Below, in pieces: positions 18,405 to 26,352 of a DNA stretch of 64,000 nucleotides (position 1 is the stretch's first letter; the number at the start of each line of letters is the position of its first letter). Origin of the DNA: Zhihengliuella alba. Lineage in GTDB: Bacteria; Actinomycetota; Actinomycetes; Actinomycetales; Micrococcaceae. The stretch lies in NCBI RefSeq assembly GCF_039538765.1, contig NZ_BAABCJ010000001.1, positions 124,001 through 188,000 on the forward strand. The letters run 5' to 3'. Position numbers and translations under genes: made by a program. A model generated the notes under the pieces. It saw nothing but the letters and a program-made list of their open reading frames with translations. It was not told the DNA's origin and searched no databases.

Positions 18405-18410
18405 CACAAT
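18405..18410 (+). promoter_or_regulatory. -10 box CACAAT of the small zinc protein gene
   Basis: CACAAT ends seven bases before ATG 18418. Together with TTGTTG upstream it forms a plausible promoter giving a leaderless transcript. Confidence 0.4.
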
Positions 18411-18417
18411 GGCGGGC

Positions 18418-18756
18418 ATGCCCCGATCGCACCGTCCGCGCCGCCCGTCCGCCGCCCCGGGCAAGGGGAAGCGGCGCAACAAGTGGCAGTCCGCGGGGGA
18501 GGAGCGCCCGGTCGAGGCCTTCTCCTTCGGCTTCCCCTCCCAGCAGAGCGCCCGGGACGGGGAATGGCACGTGCGGCGGATCGCCGGCCACCGGGCCGAG
18601 AAGCACTACACATGCCCCGGCTGCCACCTCCAGATCGCACCCGGCGTCGAGCACCTCGTGACGTGGCGGTCCGACCACTGGTCCGGCGAGGAGGCCTCCG
18701 CCGCCGGCCGGCGGCACTGGCACACGCACTGCTGGAACACGCGCACGGGCCGCTGA
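18418..18756 (+). CDS. Small conserved actinobacterial protein with CxxC and His/Cys cluster
   Basis: A 112-residue protein I recognise only as a conserved actinobacterial neighbour of nucS, often labelled ATP/GTP-binding without good reason. The first 35 residues are basic (RPRRPS, GKGKRRNKW), suiting nucleic-acid binding. The C-terminal half has HYTCPGCHLQIAPG followed about 30 residues later by RRHWHTHCW, a cysteine and histidine set that could bind zinc. I chose ATG 18418 because the -10 box is seven bases ahead; ATG 18409 would add three residues. Facing nucS across 65 bases, it may share a role in DNA repair, which is inference. Confidence 0.6.
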   Translation: MPRSHRPRRPSAAPGKGKRRNKWQSAGEERPVEAFSFGFPSQQSARDGEWHVRRIAGHRAEKHYTCPGCHLQIAPGVEHLVTWRSDHWSGEEASAAGRRHWHTHCWNTRTGR

Positions 18757-18812
18757 GCATCGGCGCCGGGGTGGTCTGCCGGGCCTCGCCGTGTGAGACT
18801 CGTCCCAAAGTG

Positions 18813-18839
18813 GGAACCATTGGACGTGACCGTCTCGTT
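18813..18839 (+). promoter_or_regulatory. Candidate ECF sigma-factor promoter
   Basis: GGAAC at 18813-18817 and CGTT at 18836-18839 are separated by 18 bases, the pattern recognised by SigE/SigH-type sigma factors in actinobacteria. It would start transcription about 75 bases before the membrane protein gene at 18922. Confidence 0.35.
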
Positions 18840-18921
18840 ATCATTGAGATCGGGCGGCGCATCCTCGTGGACCCCAGCGCCGTGGTCGAGTCCTGTTCCC
18901 AGCCGTAAGGTGAGTAAGTCC

Positions 18922-20676
18922 GTGAGAATCCTGTCAGCCGCCGTCGCGATCGTGCTCGGCGCCGTCGCCCTGCTCGTCGGGATCGGCCAGAAGACCTTCT
19001 GGGCGCCGTCCGAGACTCTGACCGCCAGTGTGTCCGGCCTTCCCGACGCGCCGTTGACGGTGATCGAGCCCGCCGTGGCCGACGTCCACGACGAGCCCGT
19101 CGAGATCACCGTCGAGTCGCCCGCCGAATTCAACGTGATGCTCGGGCGCAGCGGTGACGTGGACGCCTGGGTGGAGGGCGCTGCGGTCAACCGGGTCACC
19201 GGGATCGACGCCGAGAACGTCGCCGTCCAGACGGAGCACGTGGAGGGTGAGGCGACCGTCCCGAGCCCGGCCCAGTCCGACCTGTGGGTCGCCACCGACA
19301 AGGTGGACCAGCAGACCACCCACACGTGGACTGAGCCGGCGGAGGGCGACTGGTCGCTCCTGCTCGCGGTCGACGGGGAGCAGCCCGCCCCCGTGGACAT
19401 CACGTTCGAGTGGCCGAACGACGCCGGCACTCCCTTCGCGCTCGCACTGATCATCATCGGCGCGTTGCTGCTGCTGCTCGGTCTGATCCGTCTGATCATG
19501 CCCGGCGGCAAGTCGGGCGGCCAGGCCGATGCGAGGACGCCGGAGCCGCAGGACGGGACGAACGGGGGTTCGTCGGCCGGCGGCGTCGCCCGGCGTGTGG
19601 TGGCGGCCGTGGCGGCCCTCGGCCTGGGCCTGGGCGGTGCGAGTGCCGCTCATGCGACGCCGAGCGAGGACGCCTCGGAGAGCGCCGCGCCGTCCGAGAG
19701 CGCGTCGGCGACACCGTCCGAGCCCGCCGAGTCGGCCCCCGCCGAGGACGAGGGCACCGCCGACACCTCCGAGGAGGAGGGCTACCCCGTGGTGCTCGAG
19801 ACCCAGCTCGAGCGGATCCTCCAGAACGTCTCGGAGACCGTGGCGGCAGGTGACGAGGAGCAGAACGTGGACGCCCTCCGCCCCCGTACTAACGGCACGG
19901 CCCTGGCCCTGCGCGCGCTGAACTACGAGCAGCGCAAGGACGGGCTCGAGGTCGATCCGGCCGAGCCGGTCGCCGCCGGGCCGATCCTCTCCGCCGCTGT
20001 CACGACGGACACCGCCTGGCCGCGCACGGTAATCGCCGTGACGCAGGTGGAGGGCAGCGCCTTCCCGCGCGTCCTCACGCTGAAGCAGGAGTCTCCCCGC
20101 GAGAACTACGAGCTCGTGAACAACGTGCCGATGCTTCCGGGAACCAGCTTCCCCGGCATCGCCGTGGGCGACCCGGCCGTCAAGCCGCTCGACCCCGCCG
20201 AGGAGAACGGGCTGCTCGCCTCGCCGGACGCCGCGCTGGCCGGCTTGAGCCAGTACCTCTCCGATCCGGCGGCGGCCGAGAAGGACCTCTTCGCCGACAG
20301 CGTCTTCATCGACCGCGTGCACCAGGCGCAGGAGGCGGTGCGCGACAACGAGGACAACCGCGAGTTCGCCCGCGTGAACTTCGAACGGGGCGTCGACGTC
20401 TCCGAGACGAACGTCCTGGCCACGCCCGACGGCGGAGCGATCGTCACCGCCGCCATCGACTCCAGGATGCTGACGACGCCGGCCGAGGACGGCGGGACGG
20501 TCTCCCTGGTCGACGAGCTGCACATCGAGATGGCCGGAGGGGATTCGACGACGGGTACCGCTACGTTCAGCTACACCGATACGGTGGCGCTGTACATCCC
20601 CGCCTCGGGCAGCAAGGACAAGATCCAAGTGATCGCGGGCGACACCACCCTGAAGTCCGTGACCATCGACGAGTAA
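18922..20676 (+). CDS. Large membrane protein of unknown function with two extracellular parts
   Basis: I do not recognise this 584-residue protein. It has an N-terminal membrane helix (about 4-24), an extracellular acidic domain of about 145 residues rich in Val and Thr, a second membrane helix (172-194), a 30-residue polar linker, a third hydrophobic segment that looks like a signal sequence ending ASAAHA (about 223-245), a Ser/Pro/Glu low-complexity stalk, and a large outer domain of about 300 residues. No cysteine pairs or enzyme motifs are seen. GTG 18922 is preceded by AAGGTGAG; GTG 18910 is the alternative. The YbbN-like gene starts 16 bases after it, so they form an operon, and an ECF-type promoter lies upstream, hinting at envelope stress. 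Confidence 0.75.
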   Translation: MRILSAAVAIVLGAVALLVGIGQKTFWAPSETLTASVSGLPDAPLTVIEPAVADVHDEPVEITVESPAEFNVMLGRSGDVDAWVEGAAVNRVTGIDAENVAVQTEHVEGEATVPSPAQSDLWVATDKVDQQTTHTWTEPAEGDWSLLLAVDGEQPAPVDITFEWPNDAGTPFALALIIIGALLLLLGLIRLIMPGGKSGGQADARTPEPQDGTNGGSSAGGVARRVVAAVAALGLGLGGASAAHATPSEDASESAAPSESASATPSEPAESAPAEDEGTADTSEEEGYPVVLETQLERILQNVSETVAAGDEEQNVDALRPRTNGTALALRALNYEQRKDGLEVDPAEPVAAGPILSAAVTTDTAWPRTVIAVTQVEGSAFPRVLTLKQESPRENYELVNNVPMLPGTSFPGIAVGDPAVKPLDPAEENGLLASPDAALAGLSQYLSDPAAAEKDLFADSVFIDRVHQAQEAVRDNEDNREFARVNFERGVDVSETNVLATPDGGAIVTAAIDSRMLTTPAEDGGTVSLVDELHIEMAGGDSTTGTATFSYTDTVALYIPASGSKDKIQVIAGDTTLKSVTIDE

Positions 20677-20692
20677 GGACGAACAAGCCGGC

Positions 20693-21661
20693 ATGAGCCT
20701 CCCCACCGATCCGACGCACGAACCGACCCACGGCCAGCACGAGCCCGCAGCCGCGCCCGCCTCGACCCGCGGCGCCGTCGACCTCTCGGCACTGGCCGGA
20801 GGGGGCGGCGCGACGCCTGCCCCCGGCCCCGGGCCGTCCAGTGGGGGCACCTGGGTCAAGCGCATCGGGCAGGCAGAGTTCGAGCAGGCGCTGCAGTGGT
20901 CCGAGACGGCACCGGTGGTGGTCTCGCTGGGTGCCGCCTCGGCGCCCGAGTCCGTTCGCCTGGACGAGACGATGGGCGCGCTGGTCGACGGCTACGCCGG
21001 CCGTCTCGCACTGCTGCTCGTGGACGCCCAGAAGGAACAGGCCGTCGCCCAGGCCTTCCGCGTCCAGCAGATCCCCGCGGTGGTCGCTGTCGTCCGCGGG
21101 CAGCCCGTGCCGCTCTTCCAGGGCGCCGCCTCCCCCGAGCAGATGAAATCGCTCTTCGACGAGCTCATCCAGCTCGCGGTCCAGCACGGCGTCACAGGCA
21201 CCCTCCCGGCGTTCGGGGTGGCCGAGGGGGAGCAGGCCGAGCCGGAACTGCCACCGCTGCACCGGAAGGCCGTGGAGGCCATCGACACCGGCGACTACGC
21301 GGCGGCCGAAGCGGCGTACCGGGAGGCGCTCGCGCAGAAGCCGAACGACCGCGACGCCGAGATCGGACTGGCCAACGTGAAGCTGCTCTCGCGGGTCCAG
21401 GCCATGGACCCGCAGGAGGTGCGCTCCCGCGGCGCAGACCACCCGGACGACCTGCAGGCCCAGCTGGACGTCGCGGACCTCGACCTGTCCGGCGGGCACG
21501 TCGAGGACGCGTTCCGCCGCCTGATCGGTTTCGTGTCCCGCAGCGCCGGCGACGACCGCGAGGCGGCTCGGACGCGACTGGTGGAGCTGTTCGACGTCGT
21601 CGGTCCGCAGGACGACCGCGTGCGTGCCGCGCGCCAGCGCCTCGCCCGGGTCCTCTTCTAG
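20693..21661 (+). CDS. YbbN-like thioredoxin-fold/TPR co-chaperone
   Basis: A 322-residue cytoplasmic protein. Residues 1-50 are a Pro/Gly-rich leader; 53-160 form a thioredoxin fold with the conserved cis-proline in VQQIPAVVAVV, but the CxxC site is replaced by AASAPES, so it cannot act as a redox enzyme; 195-320 form tetratricopeptide-like helices (AIDTGDYAAAEAAYREALAQ). This is the layout of YbbN/CnoX, which holds unfolding proteins for chaperones. It is coupled to the membrane protein upstream. Confidence 0.85.
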   Translation: MSLPTDPTHEPTHGQHEPAAAPASTRGAVDLSALAGGGGATPAPGPGPSSGGTWVKRIGQAEFEQALQWSETAPVVVSLGAASAPESVRLDETMGALVDGYAGRLALLLVDAQKEQAVAQAFRVQQIPAVVAVVRGQPVPLFQGAASPEQMKSLFDELIQLAVQHGVTGTLPAFGVAEGEQAEPELPPLHRKAVEAIDTGDYAAAEAAYREALAQKPNDRDAEIGLANVKLLSRVQAMDPQEVRSRGADHPDDLQAQLDVADLDLSGGHVEDAFRRLIGFVSRSAGDDREAARTRLVELFDVVGPQDDRVRAARQRLARVLF

Positions 21662-21729
21662 CCCCGCCCCCGCCCCGCCCCCGCTGACGCTGCGGGGCGG
21701 CAGCTCGGAACGCAGGCGCCGGTGGGGGT

Positions 21730-21768
21730 GGCAGGTTCATCCGAAAGGATGAAGCCTCCGCCCCTGCC
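21730..21768 (+). terminator. Hairpin terminator after the YbbN-like gene
   Basis: GGCAGG (21730-21735) pairs with CCTGCC (21763-21768), enclosing a 7-bp stem TTCATCC/GGATGAA capped by a stable GAAA tetraloop. A smaller GC stem lies at 21679-21697. Together they separate this operon from the ABC exporter promoter. Confidence 0.6.
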
Positions 21769-21775
21769 GCGTTGC

Positions 21776-21781
21776 TAGATT
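21776..21781 (+). promoter_or_regulatory. -10 box TAGATT of the ABC exporter (leaderless)
   Basis: TAGATT is followed by six bases and the ATG at 21788, and no ribosome binding site can fit between them. Confidence 0.55.
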
Positions 21782-21787
21782 TGCGCC

Positions 21788-22570
21788 ATGATCGAGCAGG
21801 GAATGGACAACGCGCGCCCGCACGCCGCGATCTCGGTGCGGGGGCTGGGCAAGCGCTTCGGCGACAAGGTCGCCGTCAACGGCATCGACCTCGACGTGCC
21901 GGCGGGCTCCTTCTACGGGCTCGTCGGGCCGAACGGGGCCGGCAAGACGACCACCCTGTCCATGGCGACGGGCCTGCTCCGGCCGGACGCCGGCCAGGTC
22001 TGGATCCACGGCGTCGATGTCTGGGAGCGCCCGCTCGAGGCCAAGGGGCTCCTCGGCGTCCTCGCCGACGGCGTGCGCCTCTTCGACCGCCTCACCGGCC
22101 GCCAGCTCGTCACGTACGCCGGGCGGCTCCGCGGGATGGACCCCACGACGGTCGCCGAGCGGACCGAGGACCTCCTGCGGGTCCTCGACCTCGAGGACGC
22201 CGCCTCCAAGCTGGTCGTCGACTACTCGGCCGGCATGACCAAGAAGATCGCGCTCGCCACTGCGCTCATCCACTCGCCTCGGGTCCTCGTCCTGGACGAG
22301 CCCTTCGAGGCCGTCGACCCCGTCTCGGCCGCCAACATCCGGTCCATCCTGGCCGGCTACGTCGAGCGCGGCGGAACCGTCGTCGTCTCCAGCCACGTCA
22401 TGGACCTGGTCCAGCGCATGTGCTCCCATGTCGCCGTCATCTCCGACGGCAACGTGCTCGCCGCCGGAACGGTCGACGAGGTACGCGGGGGCGACAGCCT
22501 GGAGGACCGCTTCGTCGAGCTGGTCGGCGGCCGCGCCGAGGGCGGGGGACTCCAGTGGTTGCAGAGCTGA
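21788..22570 (+). CDS. ABC transporter ATP-binding protein
   Basis: A 260-residue ATPase of an ABC-2 type exporter. Walker A is GPNGAGKTTTLSMA near residue 44, the signature region reads DYSAGMTKKIALATAL, a variant of the usual LSGGQ, and Walker B is RVLVLDEPFEAVDP. It overlaps the permease gene by 16 bases. The closest families move drugs, lipids or polysaccharides; the substrate cannot be told. Confidence 0.9.
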   Translation: MIEQGMDNARPHAAISVRGLGKRFGDKVAVNGIDLDVPAGSFYGLVGPNGAGKTTTLSMATGLLRPDAGQVWIHGVDVWERPLEAKGLLGVLADGVRLFDRLTGRQLVTYAGRLRGMDPTTVAERTEDLLRVLDLEDAASKLVVDYSAGMTKKIALATALIHSPRVLVLDEPFEAVDPVSAANIRSILAGYVERGGTVVVSSHVMDLVQRMCSHVAVISDGNVLAAGTVDEVRGGDSLEDRFVELVGGRAEGGGLQWLQS

Positions 22571-24132
22571 TCCGGCTCAAGGGAGCGCTCCTCGCCAACG
22601 GTTTCCGGCGCAGCCCCTGGCAGCTGGTCGGGGTCATCCTCGGTGCGCTCTACGGGTTGTTCGTCGCTGTCATGCTGATCGTCGGCCTCTTCGGCCTCGG
22701 CGGGCAGGACGCTGAGCTCATCGGCACGGTCCTGGTCCTCGCCGGGGGCGTGGCGACCCTGCTCTGGGCGGTGATCCCCGTCCTCGCCGCGGGTGTGGAC
22801 TCCACGCTCGACCCGGCGCGCTTCGCGCCGTTCCCGATCCCGAGCCGCGATCTCGCCGCCGGGCTCCTGCTCACCGGCTTCGTCGGTGTCCCCGGCGCCG
22901 TGACCCTGATCCTGTTCGTCGCGCAGGCCCTGGCCTGGCGCCAGTGGGCACCCGCCGCTGCCGCGGCCGTGGTGGCGGGCGCGCTCGGCGCCCTCTACTG
23001 CCTGGCGCTGGCGCGGCTGACCACGACGGCGGCCCACTCGCTTACCGCCAGCCGGCGCTTCCGCGAGGTCGGCACCATCCTGCTCTTCGTCCCGCTCGTC
23101 CTGCTCGGGCCCATCATCGGCGGGATCGAGAGCTGGATCTCCTCCGCCGGTCTGATGGACTGGTTGCCGCAGGTGGCCGGAGTCATCGGCTGGACGCCGC
23201 TCGGCGTCTTCGCAGCGCTCCCCGCCGACGCCGCGGCCGGAGCCTGGGCGGTCCTCGGACTGCGGTTCGCCGCGGCAGTGGGCTACCTCGCCGCCACGAT
23301 CTGGCTCTGGGCCGTGCTGCTCCGCCGCTCCCTCGAACGCCCCGCGGGCAGCGGCAAGGGCGGTCGGGCGCAGGCCGGTCTGGGCCCGCTCGGGTGGTTC
23401 CCGGCCACGCCGTGGGGCGCCGTCGCCGGTCGGTCCCTGACCTACTGGTTCAAGGACCCGCGGTACGCCGCGAGCATCGTCGTCGTCCCGTTGATCCCGA
23501 TCGCCTTCTGGTACGCGTCCTCGCAGGCGGAGTCGCCCTTCATGCTCTACGCGGCGTCGCCGCTCGTGGCCGTCATGCTGGGGTTCGCGATCTCCGCCGA
23601 CGTCTCCTACGACTCGACGGCATTCGCGCTGCACGCCACCACGGGCCTGCGCGGCGTGCACGACCGCCTGGGCCGGGTCCTGGCCTGCTCCGTGATCTCG
23701 GTCCCGCTCGTCGTGCTCCTCTCCTTCATCCCGCTCGCGGCCGGTGGCGACCCGGTGGACGTGCTGGCGATTCTCGGCGTGAGCCTCGGCGGCCTGCTCT
23801 CGGGCCTCGGCGTGTCCTCGGTCGCGTCGGCCCGTTGGACGTACAGCGTGCCGTTGCCCGGGGAGAACCCCTTCAAGACGCCGCCCGGTGCAGGCGCGCG
23901 TGTCGCCGTCGTGCAGCTGGCCACCTTCGCCGTCGCGACGGTCGCGCTCCTGCCCGAACTGGGCCTCCTGATCGCGTTCTTCGTCACCGGGAACCCGCTC
24001 TACGCCTGGTTGACGCTCGCGGTGGGGCTGCTCCTCGGCGGCGCTCTGCTGGCGCTCGGCGTGCGGATCGGGGGCCGCTGGTTCGATGCCCGGCTGCCGG
24101 AGCTGATGCAGGCGGTCACACTCAACAAGTAG
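22555..24132 (+). CDS. ABC transporter permease
   Basis: A 525-residue membrane protein with about twelve hydrophobic segments and no signal peptide, partner of the preceding ATPase. GTG 22555 is the only start that makes sense; it lies within the ATPase gene after GGGGGAC. The central loop (around residues 260-285, ERPAGSGKGGRAQAG) is basic and probably cytoplasmic. A 500-residue permease suggests two fused six-helix units. The substrate is unknown. Confidence 0.85.
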   Translation: MVAELIRLKGALLANGFRRSPWQLVGVILGALYGLFVAVMLIVGLFGLGGQDAELIGTVLVLAGGVATLLWAVIPVLAAGVDSTLDPARFAPFPIPSRDLAAGLLLTGFVGVPGAVTLILFVAQALAWRQWAPAAAAAVVAGALGALYCLALARLTTTAAHSLTASRRFREVGTILLFVPLVLLGPIIGGIESWISSAGLMDWLPQVAGVIGWTPLGVFAALPADAAAGAWAVLGLRFAAAVGYLAATIWLWAVLLRRSLERPAGSGKGGRAQAGLGPLGWFPATPWGAVAGRSLTYWFKDPRYAASIVVVPLIPIAFWYASSQAESPFMLYAASPLVAVMLGFAISADVSYDSTAFALHATTGLRGVHDRLGRVLACSVISVPLVVLLSFIPLAAGGDPVDVLAILGVSLGGLLSGLGVSSVASARWTYSVPLPGENPFKTPPGAGARVAVVQLATFAVATVALLPELGLLIAFFVTGNPLYAWLTLAVGLLLGGALLALGVRIGGRWFDARLPELMQAVTLNK

Positions 24133-24143
24133 GGCACCGTTGA

Positions 24144-24149
24144 TAGAAT
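24144..24149 (+). promoter_or_regulatory. -10 box TAGAAT of the DUF3039 gene (leaderless)
   Basis: TAGAAT lies 7 bases before ATG 24157. This arrangement argues for that start rather than ATG 24148, which overlaps the box. Confidence 0.5.
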
Positions 24150-24156
24150 GGAGTCC

Positions 24157-24450
24157 ATGAGCCTGCCTGCGAACTCCATCGAGAACGATCCCTTCGACGG
24201 CGGAAGCCGCGGCGGTACCGCGACGGTCGAACGCGAGGAGACCCGCCAGCTGATCGAGCCGGGTGACTCCGAGCGGTTCGCGCACTATGTGCGCAAGGAG
24301 AAGATCATGGAATCCGCCGTGACCGGCGATCCCGTGATCGCGCTGTGCGGCAAGGTGTGGGTCCCCGGGCGGGACCCGCAGAAGTTCCCCGTGTGCCCGG
24401 AGTGCAAGGCCGTGTACGACGGCTTCCGCGACGCCGACGAGAACAGCTGA
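24157..24450 (+). CDS. DUF3039 protein with CPxC zinc ribbon half
   Basis: A 97-residue member of DUF3039, a family restricted to actinobacteria and of unknown function. The core runs EREETRQL, RFAHYVRKEKIMESA, VIALCGKVWVPGRDP and KFPVCPECKAVYDG. The cysteine of ALCGK together with the CPEC pair could bind a metal ion. The gene lies 99 bases before the helicase and may be transcribed with it. Confidence 0.85.
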   Translation: MSLPANSIENDPFDGGSRGGTATVEREETRQLIEPGDSERFAHYVRKEKIMESAVTGDPVIALCGKVWVPGRDPQKFPVCPECKAVYDGFRDADENS

Positions 24451-24549
24451 CCTGCCCGGGGCGCCGCCGCGCGCCCGACTCGTGAGCTGAATGACCGCGC
24501 GGCCCGGAGCCGCGCCGGTCGACATCGTCGACTTCCGAAGGGGACACCC

Positions 24550-26322
24550 GTGACCGAAGCGCTCTTCTCCGTGGGCGAGAGCATGCCCCCGGCCTATCCC
24601 GAACGCGCCGCGTGGGGCACGGCCCCGAAGCTCAGGCAGTGGCAGCAGGAGGCCCTGCAGCTCTATATCGACCAGGCGCCGAGGGACTTCCTGGCCGTCG
24701 CGACGCCCGGCGCCGGCAAGACGACGTTCGCCCTGCGCATCGCCCGCATGCTCGTCGACGCCGGGACGGTCAACCGCATCACCGTGGTCGCCCCGACCGA
24801 GCATCTCAAGAGCCAGTGGGCCGACGCGGCCGCCCGGATCGGGCTGTCCCTGGACCCCAACTTCAAGAACTCCGACGGACGCCACGGCGCGGGCTACATC
24901 GGCGTGGCCGTGACGTATGCGCAGGTGGCCTCCAAGCCCTTGCTGCACCGCGCCAAGACGGAGGCCGCCCGCACGCTCGTGATCCTCGACGAGGTCCATC
25001 ACGGCGGCGACGAGCTCAGCTGGGGCGACGGCATCCGGGAGGCCTTCGAACCGGCGACCCGCCGACTGGCCCTGACCGGGACGCCGTTCCGCTCCGACAC
25101 GGCCGCCATCCCGTTCGTCGACTACGTCGAGGACGCCGAGGGGATCCGCCGCTCCAAGGCCGACTACACGTACGGATACGGCGACGCGCTCAAGGACAAC
25201 GTGGTCCGCCCGGTCCTGTTCATGGCCTACTCCGGCCAGATGCGCTGGCGGACCAGCGCGGGCGAGGAGATGGAGGCCAACCTCGGCGAGGGCTTCACGA
25301 AGGACATCACGGCGCATGCCTGGCGCACGGCGTTGAACCCCGACGGCGAGTGGATCCCTGCCGTGCTCTCGGCGGCGGACCGCCGCCTGACGGAGGTCCG
25401 CCGGACCGTGCCCGACGCCGGCGGCCTGGTGATCGCCACTGACCACGACGACGCCCGCGCCTACGCTGCCCAGCTCGACCGGCTGACGGGGGAGAAGACG
25501 ACCGTCATCCTCTCCGACGACCCCAAGGCGTCGAGCCGGATCGAGGAGTTCTCCGCCGGGGACAGCCGTTGGATGGTCGCGGTCCGCATGGTCTCCGAGG
25601 GCGTCGACGTGCCGCGGCTGTCCGTGGGCGTGTACGCCACGAGCACGTCCACCCCGCTGTTCTTCGCCCAGGCCGTCGGCCGTTTCGTGCGATCACGGAA
25701 GCGCGGCGAGGTCGCCAGCGTCTTCCTGCCGTCCGTGCCGATCCTCATGGCCCTCGCCAACGAGATGGAGGTCGAGCGGGACCATGCCCTCGACCGCCCC
25801 GAGAAGCACGTCGAGGACCCGGACTTCATCCCCGAGGAGGGCCTGCTCGACGAGGCCAACCGGGAGGAGAAGGCCTCCGACGAGCTGACCAAGCAGAAGT
25901 TCGAGGCGCTGCACTCCAACGCCTCGTTCGACCGCGTGCTCTTCGACGGCGGGGAGTTCGGGACGGGGGGCGCCATCGGCTCGGACGAGGAGCACGATTT
26001 CCTCGGCATCCCCGGCCTGCTGGATGCCGACCAGGTCGGCGTGCTCCTGCGGCAGCGCCAGGCCGAGCACGTCAAACGCCGCTCGTCGGCATCGGAGCAG
26101 GCATCGTCGGCCGCCGTCGTCGACCACCGCCGGCTCCTGGACCTGCGTCAGCAGCTGGCCAAGAACGTCTCGGCCTGGGCCGCCCGGACGGGTACGGCCC
26201 ACGGGTCCATCCACAACAAGCTGCGCGAGGTCTGCGGCGGCCCGCCCGTCGCGCAGGCGAGTGCGGACCAGTTGGATGCGCGGATCAAGAAGCTCCAGGA
26301 CTGGTTCGTCGGCCGCAAGTAG
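24550..26322 (+). CDS. SF2 DEAD/DEAH-type helicase
   Basis: A 590-residue superfamily 2 helicase common beside DUF3039 in actinobacteria. N-terminal RecA domain: Walker A ATPGAGKTTFALRIA (about 51-65), the DEVHH box at about 154, and LTGTPFRSD. C-terminal RecA domain: RMVSEGVDVPRLSVGVYA and the arginine-finger motif AQAVGRFVRSRKRGE. The last 150 residues are charged and helical without a known domain. GTG 24550 follows GAAGGGGA. Its arrangement resembles UvrB/RAD25-type helicases, but its job is not established. Confidence 0.88.
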   Translation: MTEALFSVGESMPPAYPERAAWGTAPKLRQWQQEALQLYIDQAPRDFLAVATPGAGKTTFALRIARMLVDAGTVNRITVVAPTEHLKSQWADAAARIGLSLDPNFKNSDGRHGAGYIGVAVTYAQVASKPLLHRAKTEAARTLVILDEVHHGGDELSWGDGIREAFEPATRRLALTGTPFRSDTAAIPFVDYVEDAEGIRRSKADYTYGYGDALKDNVVRPVLFMAYSGQMRWRTSAGEEMEANLGEGFTKDITAHAWRTALNPDGEWIPAVLSAADRRLTEVRRTVPDAGGLVIATDHDDARAYAAQLDRLTGEKTTVILSDDPKASSRIEEFSAGDSRWMVAVRMVSEGVDVPRLSVGVYATSTSTPLFFAQAVGRFVRSRKRGEVASVFLPSVPILMALANEMEVERDHALDRPEKHVEDPDFIPEEGLLDEANREEKASDELTKQKFEALHSNASFDRVLFDGGEFGTGGAIGSDEEHDFLGIPGLLDADQVGVLLRQRQAEHVKRRSSASEQASSAAVVDHRRLLDLRQQLAKNVSAWAARTGTAHGSIHNKLREVCGGPPVAQASADQLDARIKKLQDWFVGRK

Positions 26323-26352
26323 CAGGGACCGGGGCGCCGGCCGTCCGGCGGC

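Noticed and set aside
24148..24156. ATG 24148 as start of DUF3039
   Set aside because: It overlaps the TAGAAT box; ATG 24157 fits a leaderless start and the family N-terminus.
22357..25446. A 1029-residue open frame opposite the permease and helicase
   Set aside because: Spans several real genes on the other strand and resembles no protein.
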